Of a DNA stretch of 64,000 nt, positions 9,691 to 18,658 are shown piece after piece. Origin of the DNA: Burkholderiales bacterium PBB1. Lineage in GTDB: Bacteria; Pseudomonadota; Gammaproteobacteria; Burkholderiales; Burkholderiaceae_C. Within the stretch, counting starts at the first letter, position 1. Each line of letters starts with the position of its first letter. Position numbers and translations under genes: made by a program. The notes beneath the pieces are model-generated. The model ran no database searches and had not been told where the DNA came from. It saw only the letters and a list, made by a program, of their open reading frames with translations. The stretch spans positions 1-64,000 of the forward strand of contig NKIN01000004.1 in NCBI GenBank assembly GCA_002255905.1, written 5' to 3'.

Positions 9691-10302
9691 ATGACCCACT
9701 CTCGCGCTGCCACGATCTTGCTGTCGGCATTGCTGGCCTGTGCATCCGCGTCGGCAGACACGCTGAATTTCGAGCCGCTGGGTCCAGCCGAATTGACACC
9801 AGCGAAGTTGGAACTTGACGGGACAGTCATTCAGGGCTCGGGCACAAGCCTCTACATCTTCGCCAGCGACATGGATCTCGGTCTCCTAACTGATGATGGC
9901 GGCGCCGTTTGTTCGGCCTTCCGGCCAGATCTGGACACTCTTAGCTGTGCCGCGGACATGCAGATTAGTTTCAAGACTGCCGTCAGCAACCTGAGTTTGC
10001 AAACGTTTGGTCATGACGACGGCGACAGCGTCACTATCTCAGCGTACGCCGGCAACACCATGCTGGGTACGCCGCAGATCGTCACATCCAACACTGTTGT
10101 TGATTTCAGTGCGCTCAGCGGTGTCACCAAGTTGGTTTTCGACGACCAGAGTGCTGGAGCCAACGGCGGTTCCGGCTACGCTTTCGGCAAGTTCAGCTTC
10201 ACGCCGCTGACCAGCCCGGTGCCTGAGCCGGCCACGGGGGTGCTGACGCTGCTGGGTGCCGCTGCCCTTGGCTGGTTCGTCCGGAGACGTCAGGCCGCCT
10301 GA
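9691..10302 (+). CDS. PEP-CTERM sorting domain-containing secreted protein
   Basis: 203 residues. Residues 1-22 form a Sec signal (ILLSALLACASASA). The C-terminus has the complete PEP-CTERM signal: VPEPATG, a hydrophobic helix LTLLGAAALGWFV, then RRRQ. Such proteins are taken to the surface and processed by exosortase, usually together with exopolysaccharide production; no exosortase gene is in this window. The middle is a beta-rich domain (ISFKTAVSNLSLQTFGHDDGDSV cut by turns) resembling lectin-like folds, with a CSAFRPD ... LSCAAD cysteine pair. By eye its codons are less GC-rich than its neighbours' (TCTCCTAAC, CTTAGC), which may mark a more recent arrival. Confidence 0.85.
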   Translation: MTHSRAATILLSALLACASASADTLNFEPLGPAELTPAKLELDGTVIQGSGTSLYIFASDMDLGLLTDDGGAVCSAFRPDLDTLSCAADMQISFKTAVSNLSLQTFGHDDGDSVTISAYAGNTMLGTPQIVTSNTVVDFSALSGVTKLVFDDQSAGANGGSGYAFGKFSFTPLTSPVPEPATGVLTLLGAAALGWFVRRRQAA

Positions 10303-10332
10303 GCGGTTGGAGCCTAGCGGTAGCGGGCCCCG

Positions 10333-11592
10333 CTAGACAGGCGACGTGCCCTGCAGCGCCTCGTCGAGCACCTCCACCCAGTGCCTCACCGGCGAGGTCG
10401 TTCCCGACTGCAGGTGCTGGATGCAGCCGATATTGGCCGACACGATGGTCTGCGCCTCGACCTCGGCCAGATGGGCCAGCTTGCGGTCGCGCAGCTGGTA
10501 CGCCAGCGTCGGCTGCAGCACCGAGTAGGTGCCCGCCGAGCCGCAGCACAGGTGGCTCTCGGATGGCGACAGCTGCACGTCGAACCCCAGCGCGCCCAGG
10601 TGCGTTTCGACGCCGCCGCGCAGTTGCTGGGCATGCTGCAAGGTACAGGGGGGGTGGAACGCCAGGCGCGCCGTGGGTTGGCGATGCATGCGCGATTTCA
10701 GCGTCGGCACGAGCTCGGGCAGCAACTCGCTCAGGTCCCGGGTCAGCTCGCTGATGCGGCGGGCCTTGTCGGCATAGGCTTCGTCGTGCGCGAGCGCGTG
10801 ACCATAGTCTTTGACGGTGGCGCCGCAGCCCGACGCGTTCATCACGATCGCCTCGACCTTGTTGGCCAGCACGCTGGGCCACCAGGCGTCGATGTTGCGG
10901 CGCATGTCAGCCAGGCCGCCTTCATGGTCGCCCAGGTGGCTGCGGATCGCGCCGCAGCAGCCGGCCTCTTCGGCCACCACCGTCTGGATGCCTGCTGCAT
11001 CGAGCACACGCGCCGTGGCGCTGTTGATGTTGGGCAGCATCGCCGGCTGCACGCAGCCCATCAGCATCAGCACCTTGCGCGGGTGCTCGCGCTGCGGCCA
11101 GCGGTTGGCCCGGGCCTGCTCAGCAGCGCCGGGCTTCGGTGCCACCTTGCTTTTCAGTGATCCAGGCAACAAGGGGCGAGCCAGCTGGCCGAGCTTCATC
11201 GCCGGTGCAAACAGCGGGGAGGTCAGCCCCTCCTTGAGCAGCCAGCGCACCGCCTGCTCTCCGCGCGGGCGCTCGACCTTCTTGTCGACGATGCGTCGGC
11301 CGATCTCGACCAGGTTGCCATACTGCACGCCCGACGGGCAGGTGGTCTCGCAGTTGCGGCAGGTCAGGCAGCGGTCCAGGTGCGACTGCGTCTTGCGGGT
11401 GGGCTCGGCGCCTTCGAGCACCTCCTTGATCAGGTAGATGCGGCCGCGCGGGCCGTCGAGTTCGTCGCCCAGCAATTGGTAGGTCGGGCAGGTGGCGGTG
11501 CAGAAGCCGCAGTGCACGCATTTGCGCAGGATGGCTTCGGCAGCCTCGCCGTCTGGCGTGCCCTTGAATTCGGATGACAGGTTCGTTTGCAT
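10333..11592 (-). CDS. glcF: Glycolate oxidase iron-sulfur subunit
   Basis: 419 residues. Two 4Fe-4S motifs stand near the N-terminus: C25-VH-C28-GF-C31-TAT-C35-P and the later CLTCRNCETTCP. Two cysteine-rich CCG modules follow (GCCGAIRSHLGDHEGG and LCCGSAGTYS), as in heterodisulfide-reductase-like subunits. It carries electrons from the flavin subunits GlcD/GlcE toward quinone during oxidation of glycolate to glyoxylate. It is the last gene of glcD-glcE-glcF, 17 bases after glcE. Convergent with the PEP-CTERM gene; the short palindrome TAGCGGGCCCCGCTA (10321-10335) covers its stop codon. Confidence 0.95.
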   Translation of the reverse strand: MQTNLSSEFKGTPDGEAAEAILRKCVHCGFCTATCPTYQLLGDELDGPRGRIYLIKEVLEGAEPTRKTQSHLDRCLTCRNCETTCPSGVQYGNLVEIGRRIVDKKVERPRGEQAVRWLLKEGLTSPLFAPAMKLGQLARPLLPGSLKSKVAPKPGAAEQARANRWPQREHPRKVLMLMGCVQPAMLPNINSATARVLDAAGIQTVVAEEAGCCGAIRSHLGDHEGGLADMRRNIDAWWPSVLANKVEAIVMNASGCGATVKDYGHALAHDEAYADKARRISELTRDLSELLPELVPTLKSRMHRQPTARLAFHPPCTLQHAQQLRGGVETHLGALGFDVQLSPSESHLCCGSAGTYSVLQPTLAYQLRDRKLAHLAEVEAQTIVSANIGCIQHLQSGTTSPVRHWVEVLDEALQGTSPV

Positions 11593-11609
11593 GGATGAGG
11601 GCTGGGGGG

Positions 11610-12725
11610 TCAGCCGCCAGGGTAGAGCCGACCGGGGTTGAACACGCCGTGCGGGTCGAACGAGCGCTTCAGTTCGCGGTGGATGCGGTCCAGCGGCGAG
11701 GTCAGCGGTGCGAACACACCGGCGGACTTGTCGGCGCTGCGGAACAGGGTCGCGTGGCCACCCGCCTGCCTGGCGATGTCGCGCAAGCGGGTCGCGGTCG
11801 GGGCATCGGCGCGGGGTGTCACGCACCAGCGTTGAGCGCCCGCCCATTCGATCAGCGGGGTGCCCGGCAGGTCCAGCACCGGTGCCGTCTGTGGCACCGA
11901 CAGCCGCCACAGCGCGCCGCCCGAGTCCACCGCGGCACGGGCTGCGGTGAAGAACTCGTCGCGGTGGTCGCGCAGGCCCTGCCAGAAGGTATCGGCCAGC
12001 GCAGGATCAGTGACCTCGCCGCCGAGCGCCTGTAATTTCGTGCTCGCGGCCTGCACCGCTGCGACCGCACCGCGCAGGCGCACCACCAGCTGGTCGTTCC
12101 ACATCGCGCTGGCGTTCAGCGGCAGCGGCTGTCCGCCCCATTGGTGCAACTGCGCCAACGCGGCGGATTGGGCCATGTCGAAGCGCAGCGTCACCGTGGA
12201 AGGCGCCACGGGCAGCACCTTGATCGACACCTCCAGGATCACGCCCAAGGTCCCGAGCGAGCCCGCGAGCAGCCGCGAGACGTCGTAGCCGGCGACGTTC
12301 TTGATCACCTGCCCGCCGAAGCTCAGCACCTCGCCCTGGCCATTGAGCAGCACGGCGCCCAGGATGTAGTCGCGGACCGCGCCGGTCGAGGCCCTAGACG
12401 GGCCCGACAAACCCGCAGCCACCATGCCGCCGACCGTTGCGCCCTCGGAAAAATGCGGTGGCTCGAACGGCAGGCACTGACCCTTGTCGGCCAGCACCGC
12501 TTCGAGTTCGGCCAGCGGCGTCCCGCAGCGCACGGTGACCACCAGCTCGGTCGGCTGGTAACTGGAGATGCCCGCCAGCTCGGTGGTGGACAGCAGATCC
12601 CCTTGCGGCGTCTCGCCGTAGAAATCCTTCGTGCCACCGCCTCGTATGCACAGCGGGGTGCCTGACGTCTGGGCAGCGCGGACGCGGTCGATCAGGCGCG
12701 CAAGCGCGGGGTCGTGTTCAGTCAT
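11610..12725 (-). CDS. glcE: Glycolate oxidase FAD-binding subunit GlcE
   Basis: 371 residues. It has the PCMH-type FAD-binding fold: PLCIRGGGTKDFYG near residue 25, FSEGATVGGMVAAGLSGP near 90 and GGQVIKNVAGYDVSRLL near 135. It is shorter than GlcD and lacks the full C-terminal oxidase domain, which is normal for GlcE. The start MTEHDPALARL is 5 bases after the glcD stop, and glcF follows 17 bases later, so the three are one operon. GlcE is required for the activity of the membrane-associated GlcDEF complex. Confidence 0.94.
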   Translation of the reverse strand: MTEHDPALARLIDRVRAAQTSGTPLCIRGGGTKDFYGETPQGDLLSTTELAGISSYQPTELVVTVRCGTPLAELEAVLADKGQCLPFEPPHFSEGATVGGMVAAGLSGPSRASTGAVRDYILGAVLLNGQGEVLSFGGQVIKNVAGYDVSRLLAGSLGTLGVILEVSIKVLPVAPSTVTLRFDMAQSAALAQLHQWGGQPLPLNASAMWNDQLVVRLRGAVAAVQAASTKLQALGGEVTDPALADTFWQGLRDHRDEFFTAARAAVDSGGALWRLSVPQTAPVLDLPGTPLIEWAGAQRWCVTPRADAPTATRLRDIARQAGGHATLFRSADKSAGVFAPLTSPLDRIHRELKRSFDPHGVFNPGRLYPGG

Positions 12726-12730
12726 CGAAT

Positions 12731-14254
12731 TCAGAAGCGTGGCAGGTCGGGAAATGGCAGCAGGCCCTTGCGCACGTGCATCTTTCCGTACTCGGCGCAG
12801 CGATGCAGTGTCGGGATCACCTTGCCAGGGTTCAGCAGCTCGACCGGGTCGAAGGCGCGCTTGACCGCCAGCATCTGCTCGCGCTCGGCCGGGGTGAACT
12901 GCACGCACATCGAGCTGAGCTTTTCGATGCCCACACCGTGCTCGCCGGTCACCGTGCCCCCGAGGCGCACGCTGGTCTCGAGGATGTCGGCGCCGAACAG
13001 CTCGCAGCGGTGCAGCTGGTCGGGGTCGTTGGCGTCGTACATGATCAGCGGATGCAGGTTGCCGTCGCCCGCATGGAACACATTGCAGCAGCGCAGGCCG
13101 TAGGTGACCTCCATCTCGGCGATGCGAACCAGGATCTCGGCCAGCTTGTTGCGCGGAATCGTCGAATCCATGCACATGTAGTCGGGGCTCATGCGCCCGC
13201 TGGCCGGGAAGGCGTTCATCCGGCCGCTCCAGAACTTCAGCCGCTCGGCCTCGTTTCGGCTGATGTCGAAGCGCGTGGCACCGGCAGATTCGAGCACCGC
13301 GACCATGCGGCCGATCTCCTCTTCGACCTCTTCCGGCGTGCCGTCGCTTTCGCAGATCAGGATCGCAGCGGCTTCGAGGTCGTAAGCGGCGTGCACATAG
13401 TCTTCGACGCAGGCCGTCATCGGCTTGTCCATCATTTCCAGGCCGGCCGGGATGATGCCGGCACCGATCAGCGCCGCCACCGCATGACCCGCCTTGCGCA
13501 CGTCGTCGAAGCTGGCGAGGATCGCGCGCGCCAGCTGCGGCTTGGGCACCAGCTTGACCGTCACTTCCACGGTGACCGCCAGCATGCCTTCGGAGCCGAT
13601 CACGATGGCCAGCAGATCGAGGCCGGCGACATCGAGCGCCTCGGAGCCGAACTCGACCGCCTCGCCTTCCACGGTGTAGCCGCGCACACGCAGCACGTTG
13701 TGGATCGTCAGGCCGTACTTCAGGCAGTGCATGCCACCGGAGTTCTCGGCCACATTGCCGCCGATCGTGCAGGCGATCTTGCTGCTCGGGTCCGGTGCGT
13801 AATACAGACCATATCGTGCCGCCGCTTCGCTGATCGCGGCGTTGCGCACGCCACCCTGCACGACCGCGGTGCGGCTGACCGGATCGATCTTCAGGATCTT
13901 GTTGAACTTGGCTAGGCTGAGCGTCACACCCAGCGCATGGGGCGTCGCACCGCCACTCAGGCCGGTGCCGGCGCCGCGGGCCACCACCGGCACGCCGAGG
14001 CGATGGCAGGCGGCCAGCACCGCCGACAACTGCGCCTCGGTTTCCGGCAGCGCGACGGCCAGCGGCAGTGCCCGATAGGCGGTCAGGCCGTCGCATTCGT
14101 AGGGCACCGTGTCCTCGTCCTGCCACAGCAGCGCATGGGCTGGCAGCAAGGGCGTCAGTGCGGCCACCACCTCGGCGCGCCGGGTGACGCGGTCAACCAC
14201 GGCCGCGCCCTCGGCAAGCGCTGCGAGATCCTGGGGGCTGGTCGGGGCGTTCAT
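12731..14254 (-). CDS. glcD: Glycolate oxidase subunit GlcD (FAD-linked)
   Basis: 507 residues. FAD-binding PCMH domain with VVARGAGTGLSGGATP near residue 95 and CTIGGNVAENSGGMHCLKYG cut across about 145-165. The C-terminal FAD-oxidase domain shows CNVFHAGDGNLHPL and GTVTGEHGVGIEKL, the catalytic-site histidine motifs of the glycolate/D-lactate dehydrogenase family. The start MNAPTSPQD was chosen over a GTG six codons upstream because GGAG lies 8 bases before it. It is the first gene of glcDEF. TACATT about 40 bases upstream could be the -10 element. No GlcC-type regulator is nearby. Confidence 0.95.
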   Translation of the reverse strand: MNAPTSPQDLAALAEGAAVVDRVTRRAEVVAALTPLLPAHALLWQDEDTVPYECDGLTAYRALPLAVALPETEAQLSAVLAACHRLGVPVVARGAGTGLSGGATPHALGVTLSLAKFNKILKIDPVSRTAVVQGGVRNAAISEAAARYGLYYAPDPSSKIACTIGGNVAENSGGMHCLKYGLTIHNVLRVRGYTVEGEAVEFGSEALDVAGLDLLAIVIGSEGMLAVTVEVTVKLVPKPQLARAILASFDDVRKAGHAVAALIGAGIIPAGLEMMDKPMTACVEDYVHAAYDLEAAAILICESDGTPEEVEEEIGRMVAVLESAGATRFDISRNEAERLKFWSGRMNAFPASGRMSPDYMCMDSTIPRNKLAEILVRIAEMEVTYGLRCCNVFHAGDGNLHPLIMYDANDPDQLHRCELFGADILETSVRLGGTVTGEHGVGIEKLSSMCVQFTPAEREQMLAVKRAFDPVELLNPGKVIPTLHRCAEYGKMHVRKGLLPFPDLPRF

Positions 14255-14362
14255 CTGACGACTCCATGGCACTGCGAAGAACCGAGCAATGTAGCCTCAT
14301 CGACCGCGGGCATGGGCCGCTCGGGCGACTTCACCCTGCACCGCACCGGGCCCCGAGCCCGT

Positions 14363-15583
14363 TCACGCATCGCGGGATGCGAACACCGTCAGCACGCCTG
14401 TGTAGCCGTACAGATGGCGGTGCGCGATCTCGCCGTTCGCGAAAAACCCGACCAAAGGCACGTCACCGAGCGCGCGCCGCACGATGGCGAGCTCGGCCGA
14501 TGGGGAGCCGAAGTGCGGGCCGCCCCGCCCAGCGCAACTGACGTAGATCGCACCGGCGACCTGCCTTGCCGCGTGGGGCGCGGCACCGGCATCACTGCCT
14601 TGCAGTGCCGCTGCGGCCTCGGGTGACAGCGTCTCGGGTTCCAGCTCCTCGCGGATCTCGGTGCAGATGCGCACCAGGTCGCGCCGTGCAGCGTCGGTGT
14701 TGCGCTGGCAGAAGGCCAGCTGCATGCCGCACTCCACCAGATCGGCCACCGCCACCGCGTGCCGCCCCGGATCGACACCGACCAGGTGGCGCACCCGTGT
14801 CTCGGTGCCGAAATTCCCACCGCGGGCGCGCTCGCCGCCGGGGTCGCTCAGGCCGACCAACGTGCCACGCAAGCGCGGCAAGGCTTCGCGGGGATCGCTG
14901 GCATCGACCTTCAGGTCGCGCAGCAGACAGGCCAGCGCCGGTTCATCGTCAAGCGACACCACGAGGTTGCGCTCGACGGCGGTGACGCGGCGCACCGCGC
15001 CGATCGGCTGACAACCCTGGGTCACGCGCGAGATCAGCGGCACCTGCGCGTCGAACGCGACGCCCGACAGCCCCCCGTGATAGACGCCATCGGCGATGTG
15101 CACGGCGCGCCCGCGTGCCGAAGCCACGCCGCCGAACAGGTAGCCGGTGCGGGTCTGGTCGGCCAGTTCGCCCACGAGATCGGCCACATCGTGCGCCGAC
15201 GTGTCGGCATGCACCAGCGCCGTGGCGGCCGTGAAGCCGGGCTGGCCCGACAGAGGCTGCACACCGGAGAAGACCCGGAAATGCGCGGGCGCGATGTCAC
15301 CGAGCATCAGCGAGAGCGCAGGTTCGTCGAAGTACTCGACGCCATTGGCCGCGATGCCCACACCGACGGAGCCCACCCAGGCCACACCGGGCCACAGGCT
15401 GCGCAGCGCGGTCAGCAGCGCCTCGGCTGCGACGCCATAGTGGTCACTCAGGTAGACCCAGCCCAGCGTCGGGGTGTCGATGTGATCGGGCAGGGCTCGC
15501 TGCGCCTCCAGCTGCGCGTTCGCCAGCGAGAGCGCAAACCGCCAGTCGGGATGCGTGGCGTGGGCATGCAGGAACAGTTTCAT
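14363..15583 (-). CDS. FIST domain-containing protein
   Basis: 406 residues, no signal peptide or membrane segment. The N-terminal half matches the FIST N domain (WVGSVGVGIAANGVEYFDEPALSLML cut by a turn, then YLFGGVASARGRAVHIADG). The C-terminal half matches FIST C (GAIYVSCAGRGGPHFGSPSAE, then GFFANGEIAH and YTGVLTVFA). FIST proteins are proposed sensors of small molecules such as amino acids, often linked to signal transduction. The start overlaps the end of the upstream phaM gene by 4 bases (ATGA), so the two are co-translated. Ligand and partner are not evident. Confidence 0.88.
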   Translation of the reverse strand: MKLFLHAHATHPDWRFALSLANAQLEAQRALPDHIDTPTLGWVYLSDHYGVAAEALLTALRSLWPGVAWVGSVGVGIAANGVEYFDEPALSLMLGDIAPAHFRVFSGVQPLSGQPGFTAATALVHADTSAHDVADLVGELADQTRTGYLFGGVASARGRAVHIADGVYHGGLSGVAFDAQVPLISRVTQGCQPIGAVRRVTAVERNLVVSLDDEPALACLLRDLKVDASDPREALPRLRGTLVGLSDPGGERARGGNFGTETRVRHLVGVDPGRHAVAVADLVECGMQLAFCQRNTDAARRDLVRICTEIREELEPETLSPEAAAALQGSDAGAAPHAARQVAGAIYVSCAGRGGPHFGSPSAELAIVRRALGDVPLVGFFANGEIAHRHLYGYTGVLTVFASRDA

Positions 15584-16227
15584 CGCGGACGGCGTGCCGC
15601 TGGCTTGCGCGCGGCCCGGTCGGGCGCGGGGGTCGCGCCCGACCGGGCGCCACGGACGGCGGCGCTCTTGGCGGCCGGCTGGCTTGCGCGGGGCGCGGCA
15701 ACCGGGGCTTTCGGAGCCTTGGATGACTGCGCCACCGACGCAGCCGCGCCATCTTTCAAGGCCGCGGCCGCCAGCTCACTGAACTGCTGGGTCACGGCGC
15801 CCCACCACTGCAACGGGTCGACCGCGGGCTTGGCCGCGGTGTCGGGCGCGGCGACCGCCTCTGCGCGCACCGGCGGCTTTTCGGGTGCGGGTGACGGCGC
15901 CGGGGCGGCGCTTGCTGCAGCTGCCGGCGTGCGTATCGTCAGGGCGTCGCGCAGGTCACCCATCTGCACATTCATGGTCTGCAGGGTCGTCAAGGTCATC
16001 TTTTGAACCTCGAGCGCCTGGATCGTCGTGCCCAGCATCCGCGCGTTCTGCTCAAGCCAGAACTGCACCGTGCGCAGCTCCTGGATGCGCTTGTCCAGCT
16101 CGTCGGGATCCAACGTCGGCGCGATCCACTGGCCCATGCCCGGCAGCGAGGCGCCGGCGTTCTTGACCAGGCCCTGCAGAAAATCGAAGCCGGGGGCGAA
16201 AGAGCTGAGGCTGGGCTGATCGGACAT
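15580..16227 (-). CDS. phaM: PhaM-type polyhydroxyalkanoate granule regulatory protein
   Basis: 215 residues. ATG 16225-16227 has AGGAGA in front. The N-terminal part is the PhaM signature: FDFLQGLVKNAG, a Gly/Met/Pro loop, LDPDELDKRIQELRTVQFWL and ARMLGTTIQALEVQKMTL. The rest is a low-complexity Ala/Pro tail ending in basic RAARKPAARRPR. In the known family the helical part binds and activates PHA synthase and the basic tail binds the nucleoid, so granules are shared between daughter cells. Here the tail is Arg-rich rather than Lys-rich. No PHA synthase is nearby. Its presence implies a PHA-storing betaproteobacterium. Confidence 0.85.
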   Translation of the reverse strand: MSDQPSLSSFAPGFDFLQGLVKNAGASLPGMGQWIAPTLDPDELDKRIQELRTVQFWLEQNARMLGTTIQALEVQKMTLTTLQTMNVQMGDLRDALTIRTPAAAASAAPAPSPAPEKPPVRAEAVAAPDTAAKPAVDPLQWWGAVTQQFSELAAAALKDGAAASVAQSSKAPKAPVAAPRASQPAAKSAAVRGARSGATPAPDRAARKPAARRPR

Positions 16228-16310
16228 GGGCGTCTCCTGGGCGGGTGTCTTCAGATTGTGCCGCGCAGGTGCCTGCACAGACGCCGACGGGCGACCTCCG
16301 CCGCCGGAAT

Positions 16311-16826
16311 TCACGGCCGCCGCAACTCGATGCGCAGCACACCGGGCTCCTGCGTCCAGCGCAGCCGACCCAGCACATCCATGCCCAGCAACGGGCGCTC
16401 ACCGAGACCAGGCAACGCAGTGATCTGCAGTCGCTCGGCGGTGACACCACCCTCCAGCACCACGTCGGCACGCACCACCTGCCCTGTCACCACGCCGCCG
16501 GCGGTGTTCGACTGCACCGAGCCGAGGGTTTCGAGCTGCAGCTCGCGTGCAAGCGCTGCAGAGATGGCGGTCGACGTGGCACCGGTGTCGATCAGGAAAT
16601 CGACCGCGCGGCCATTGATGCTGCCTGGCCAGTGGTAGTGGCCATCCGGGCCGCGCATGATCTCGATCGCACCGCCGTTGCTGTGAAACCGGGCGCGCTG
16701 CTGCTGATGCAACCACCACTGGACGCCCAGAAACACGACCAGCCCCAGCAGCAACCACAGCGTGATCACCTTGAAGGTACGGGGCAGTTCCTGGCTCATC
16801 GGCGCAGCGCCCGACAATGCGAGCAT
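16311..16826 (-). CDS. Membrane-anchored retropepsin-like aspartic protease
   Basis: 171 residues from ATG 16826, which has GGAG 7 bases upstream; MSQELPRT at 16799 is the alternative start but has no ribosome binding site. One transmembrane helix at about 19-36 (KVITLWLLLGLVVFLGVQ), then a small domain with the catalytic motif ID80-TGATS and a GVVTGQV flap-like segment, ending LLGMDVLGRLRW. This is the clan AA (TIGR02281-like) family, a single-lobe retropepsin-like protein that must dimerise. The topology puts the protease domain in the periplasm if the basic N-terminal residues stay inside. The natural substrate is unknown. Confidence 0.82.
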   Translation of the reverse strand: MLALSGAAPMSQELPRTFKVITLWLLLGLVVFLGVQWWLHQQQRARFHSNGGAIEIMRGPDGHYHWPGSINGRAVDFLIDTGATSTAISAALARELQLETLGSVQSNTAGGVVTGQVVRADVVLEGGVTAERLQITALPGLGERPLLGMDVLGRLRWTQEPGVLRIELRRP

Positions 16827-17024
16827 GAAACAGCTCCGTCAGCAGGCGAGTTGGCGACGCCCCCCGGGGAGTGATTCAACCCTGCGTGTAAACCATTCCG
16901 GGGGTCCGCGAGTTTCATGGCTATGGTGTGATGCATCGTGAGGGCGGACGGGTCTTCCGGGCTGCCGCACCGTCACGCACAGACCAGGACCCGTTGACTT
17001 CCTCCATTCTCGACGCACACGCCC

Positions 17025-18149
17025 ATGCACCCTGACGCTCCTGTGACGCTGCCGCGTGGTCGCCCGCCCGCCGCCGTCTTGCTCGCGCTGACGCTGATCG
17101 CGTCGCTGATGCACGGCTGCGTGCTCGATGGCATGCCGCTGGACGGCCTGCAGACCCCGGCGTATGCCGCGCTGCCCTCGCCGACGAGCCTCCAGGTACG
17201 GCAGATCGCCATGCCCGAGGCCGACGCAGACCGGACATCACCGGTCAGCCACCCGCTCGAGCCGCTGGCCACGATGCCCGCGCTGAAGAAAGCGCGGCCA
17301 CCGGCGAATCTCACCCGCACCGCCGGGCTGATGGATTCGGGTGCCCCCGAGGCCGAAGTGGTCAAGCTCGAGACCGCGCCGCTGGCCACGCCGGTGCCAA
17401 CTCCTCTGGCGGCGCTGGCACCGGCTTCGGCCGCGGTGGAGGCCTCGGTCACCACGCTCGAATCGCCTCTGCTGCGCCAGCCGGAGCGGCCGGTGCCGGT
17501 TTACAAGACCCGGATTCCGCCTTTGACCACGATCGAGTACGAGATCCGACGAGGCGGGCTGTCGGGAACGGGCGAGCTGAGCTGGCGGCCGACCAATGGG
17601 CATTACGAAGCCCGCCTGGCGGCCAGCATCGCAGGCTTCACGCTGCTGACACAGATCAGCCAGGGCGGCTTCGATGCCGCCGGGCTGGCGCCGACGCGCT
17701 TCACCGACCAGCGGGTGCGCAAGGCCGCCCGAGCAGCGAATTTCCAGCGCGACGCCGGCAAGATCACTTTTTCAGGGCCGCGTGATGAGTACGCCCTGGC
17801 CGCCGGCTCGCAAGACCGCCTGAGCTGGATGATCCAACTGCCCGCCGTGATCGCTGGCGAGCCCAAGCGGGCGGCCAGTGGCGGTGAAGTGGTGCTCTAC
17901 ATTGCCGGTGCGCGGGGAGACGTCGACCTCTGGGACCTGCGCTCCAGCGGCCTCGAGACGATTGAAACGCCCTCGGGTGCCTTGCAGACCGTCAAATTCA
18001 CCCGCACGCCGCGCAGCGCCCGCGACACGCTGGCCGAAGTCTGGCTCGACCCGAAGCGTCATTACCTGCCCGTTCGAGCGCGCCTCACCCAGAGCGACTC
18101 CGACGGCGCACTGGACCTCGTCTTGCGCGAACTGCACACGGCGCCCTGA
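17025..18149 (+). CDS. DUF3108 domain-containing periplasmic protein
   Basis: 374 residues. A hydrophobic segment (AAVLLALTLIASLMHGCVL) at about 15-34 is a signal or anchor; HGC could be a lipobox but is not canonical. Residues about 40-165 are Pro/Ala-rich linker. The C-terminal ~200 residues match DUF3108: TIEYEIRRGGLSGTGELSW, a FTDQRVRKAARAANFQRD stretch, and EVWLDPKRHYLPVRARL near the end. DUF3108 proteins look like beta-rich envelope proteins of unknown function. ATG 17025 lacks a clear ribosome binding site, and GTG 17043 is an alternative. Divergent from the protease gene, about 200 bases apart. Confidence 0.8.
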   Translation: MHPDAPVTLPRGRPPAAVLLALTLIASLMHGCVLDGMPLDGLQTPAYAALPSPTSLQVRQIAMPEADADRTSPVSHPLEPLATMPALKKARPPANLTRTAGLMDSGAPEAEVVKLETAPLATPVPTPLAALAPASAAVEASVTTLESPLLRQPERPVPVYKTRIPPLTTIEYEIRRGGLSGTGELSWRPTNGHYEARLAASIAGFTLLTQISQGGFDAAGLAPTRFTDQRVRKAARAANFQRDAGKITFSGPRDEYALAAGSQDRLSWMIQLPAVIAGEPKRAASGGEVVLYIAGARGDVDLWDLRSSGLETIETPSGALQTVKFTRTPRSARDTLAEVWLDPKRHYLPVRARLTQSDSDGALDLVLRELHTAP

Positions 18150-18252
18150 GCACCAGCGGCTTGAAAGCCGCGCCCGCGTACCCAAGTGCTCTCTGACGGT
18201 ACCTGACGCGCAGAACGGTCTGCGCGCAGGGCCCGCGTCACGGAGTCCCTCC

Positions 18253-18537
18253 ATGCACATGCTCTACAACTCGGACAGTTTCGTCGTGGTGCAGTTCGAA
18301 GTGCCGGCCGATGCCGAGCGGCCGCACAGCGACGGCACCCTGGTCCGCGGTGGCTTCGAGATCGTCGACAAGTTCGCACGCAAGGAAATCTTCATCGACG
18401 GCGCGATGGCGCAAAGCTTCAAGGACGGCGTCGAGGCGCTGATCGAAGCGCGTCCGGCCGGGCCCACGCAGGACGAGATGGACGACTACATCGAACGCTT
18501 CGCCTCGCTGATGCACCAGCCGGTGGTGATGCACTGA
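18253..18537 (+). CDS. DUF3567 family small protein
   Basis: 94 residues, with GGAG upstream of the ATG. The sequence MLYNSDSFVVVQFEVP ... GGFEIVDKFARKEIFIDG ... FKDGVEAL and the ending HQPVVMH matches the betaproteobacterial DUF3567 family, whose function is unknown. It is acidic and soluble, with no signal. The strong conservation and restricted distribution are useful as a taxonomic marker for Burkholderiales. It is about 100 bases after the DUF3108 gene and may be separately transcribed. Confidence 0.85.
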   Translation: MHMLYNSDSFVVVQFEVPADAERPHSDGTLVRGGFEIVDKFARKEIFIDGAMAQSFKDGVEALIEARPAGPTQDEMDDYIERFASLMHQPVVMH

Positions 18538-18658
18538 CCCGCCAGAACACACGCCAGACTGGCGATTCAGGCCATTAGGCGATCTTTCGCCCGGTATTCG
18601 GCACCGGACCACGGGTCCGCCCGCCTCAAGTCAACGGGGGCGAGGCCGATACCGACGA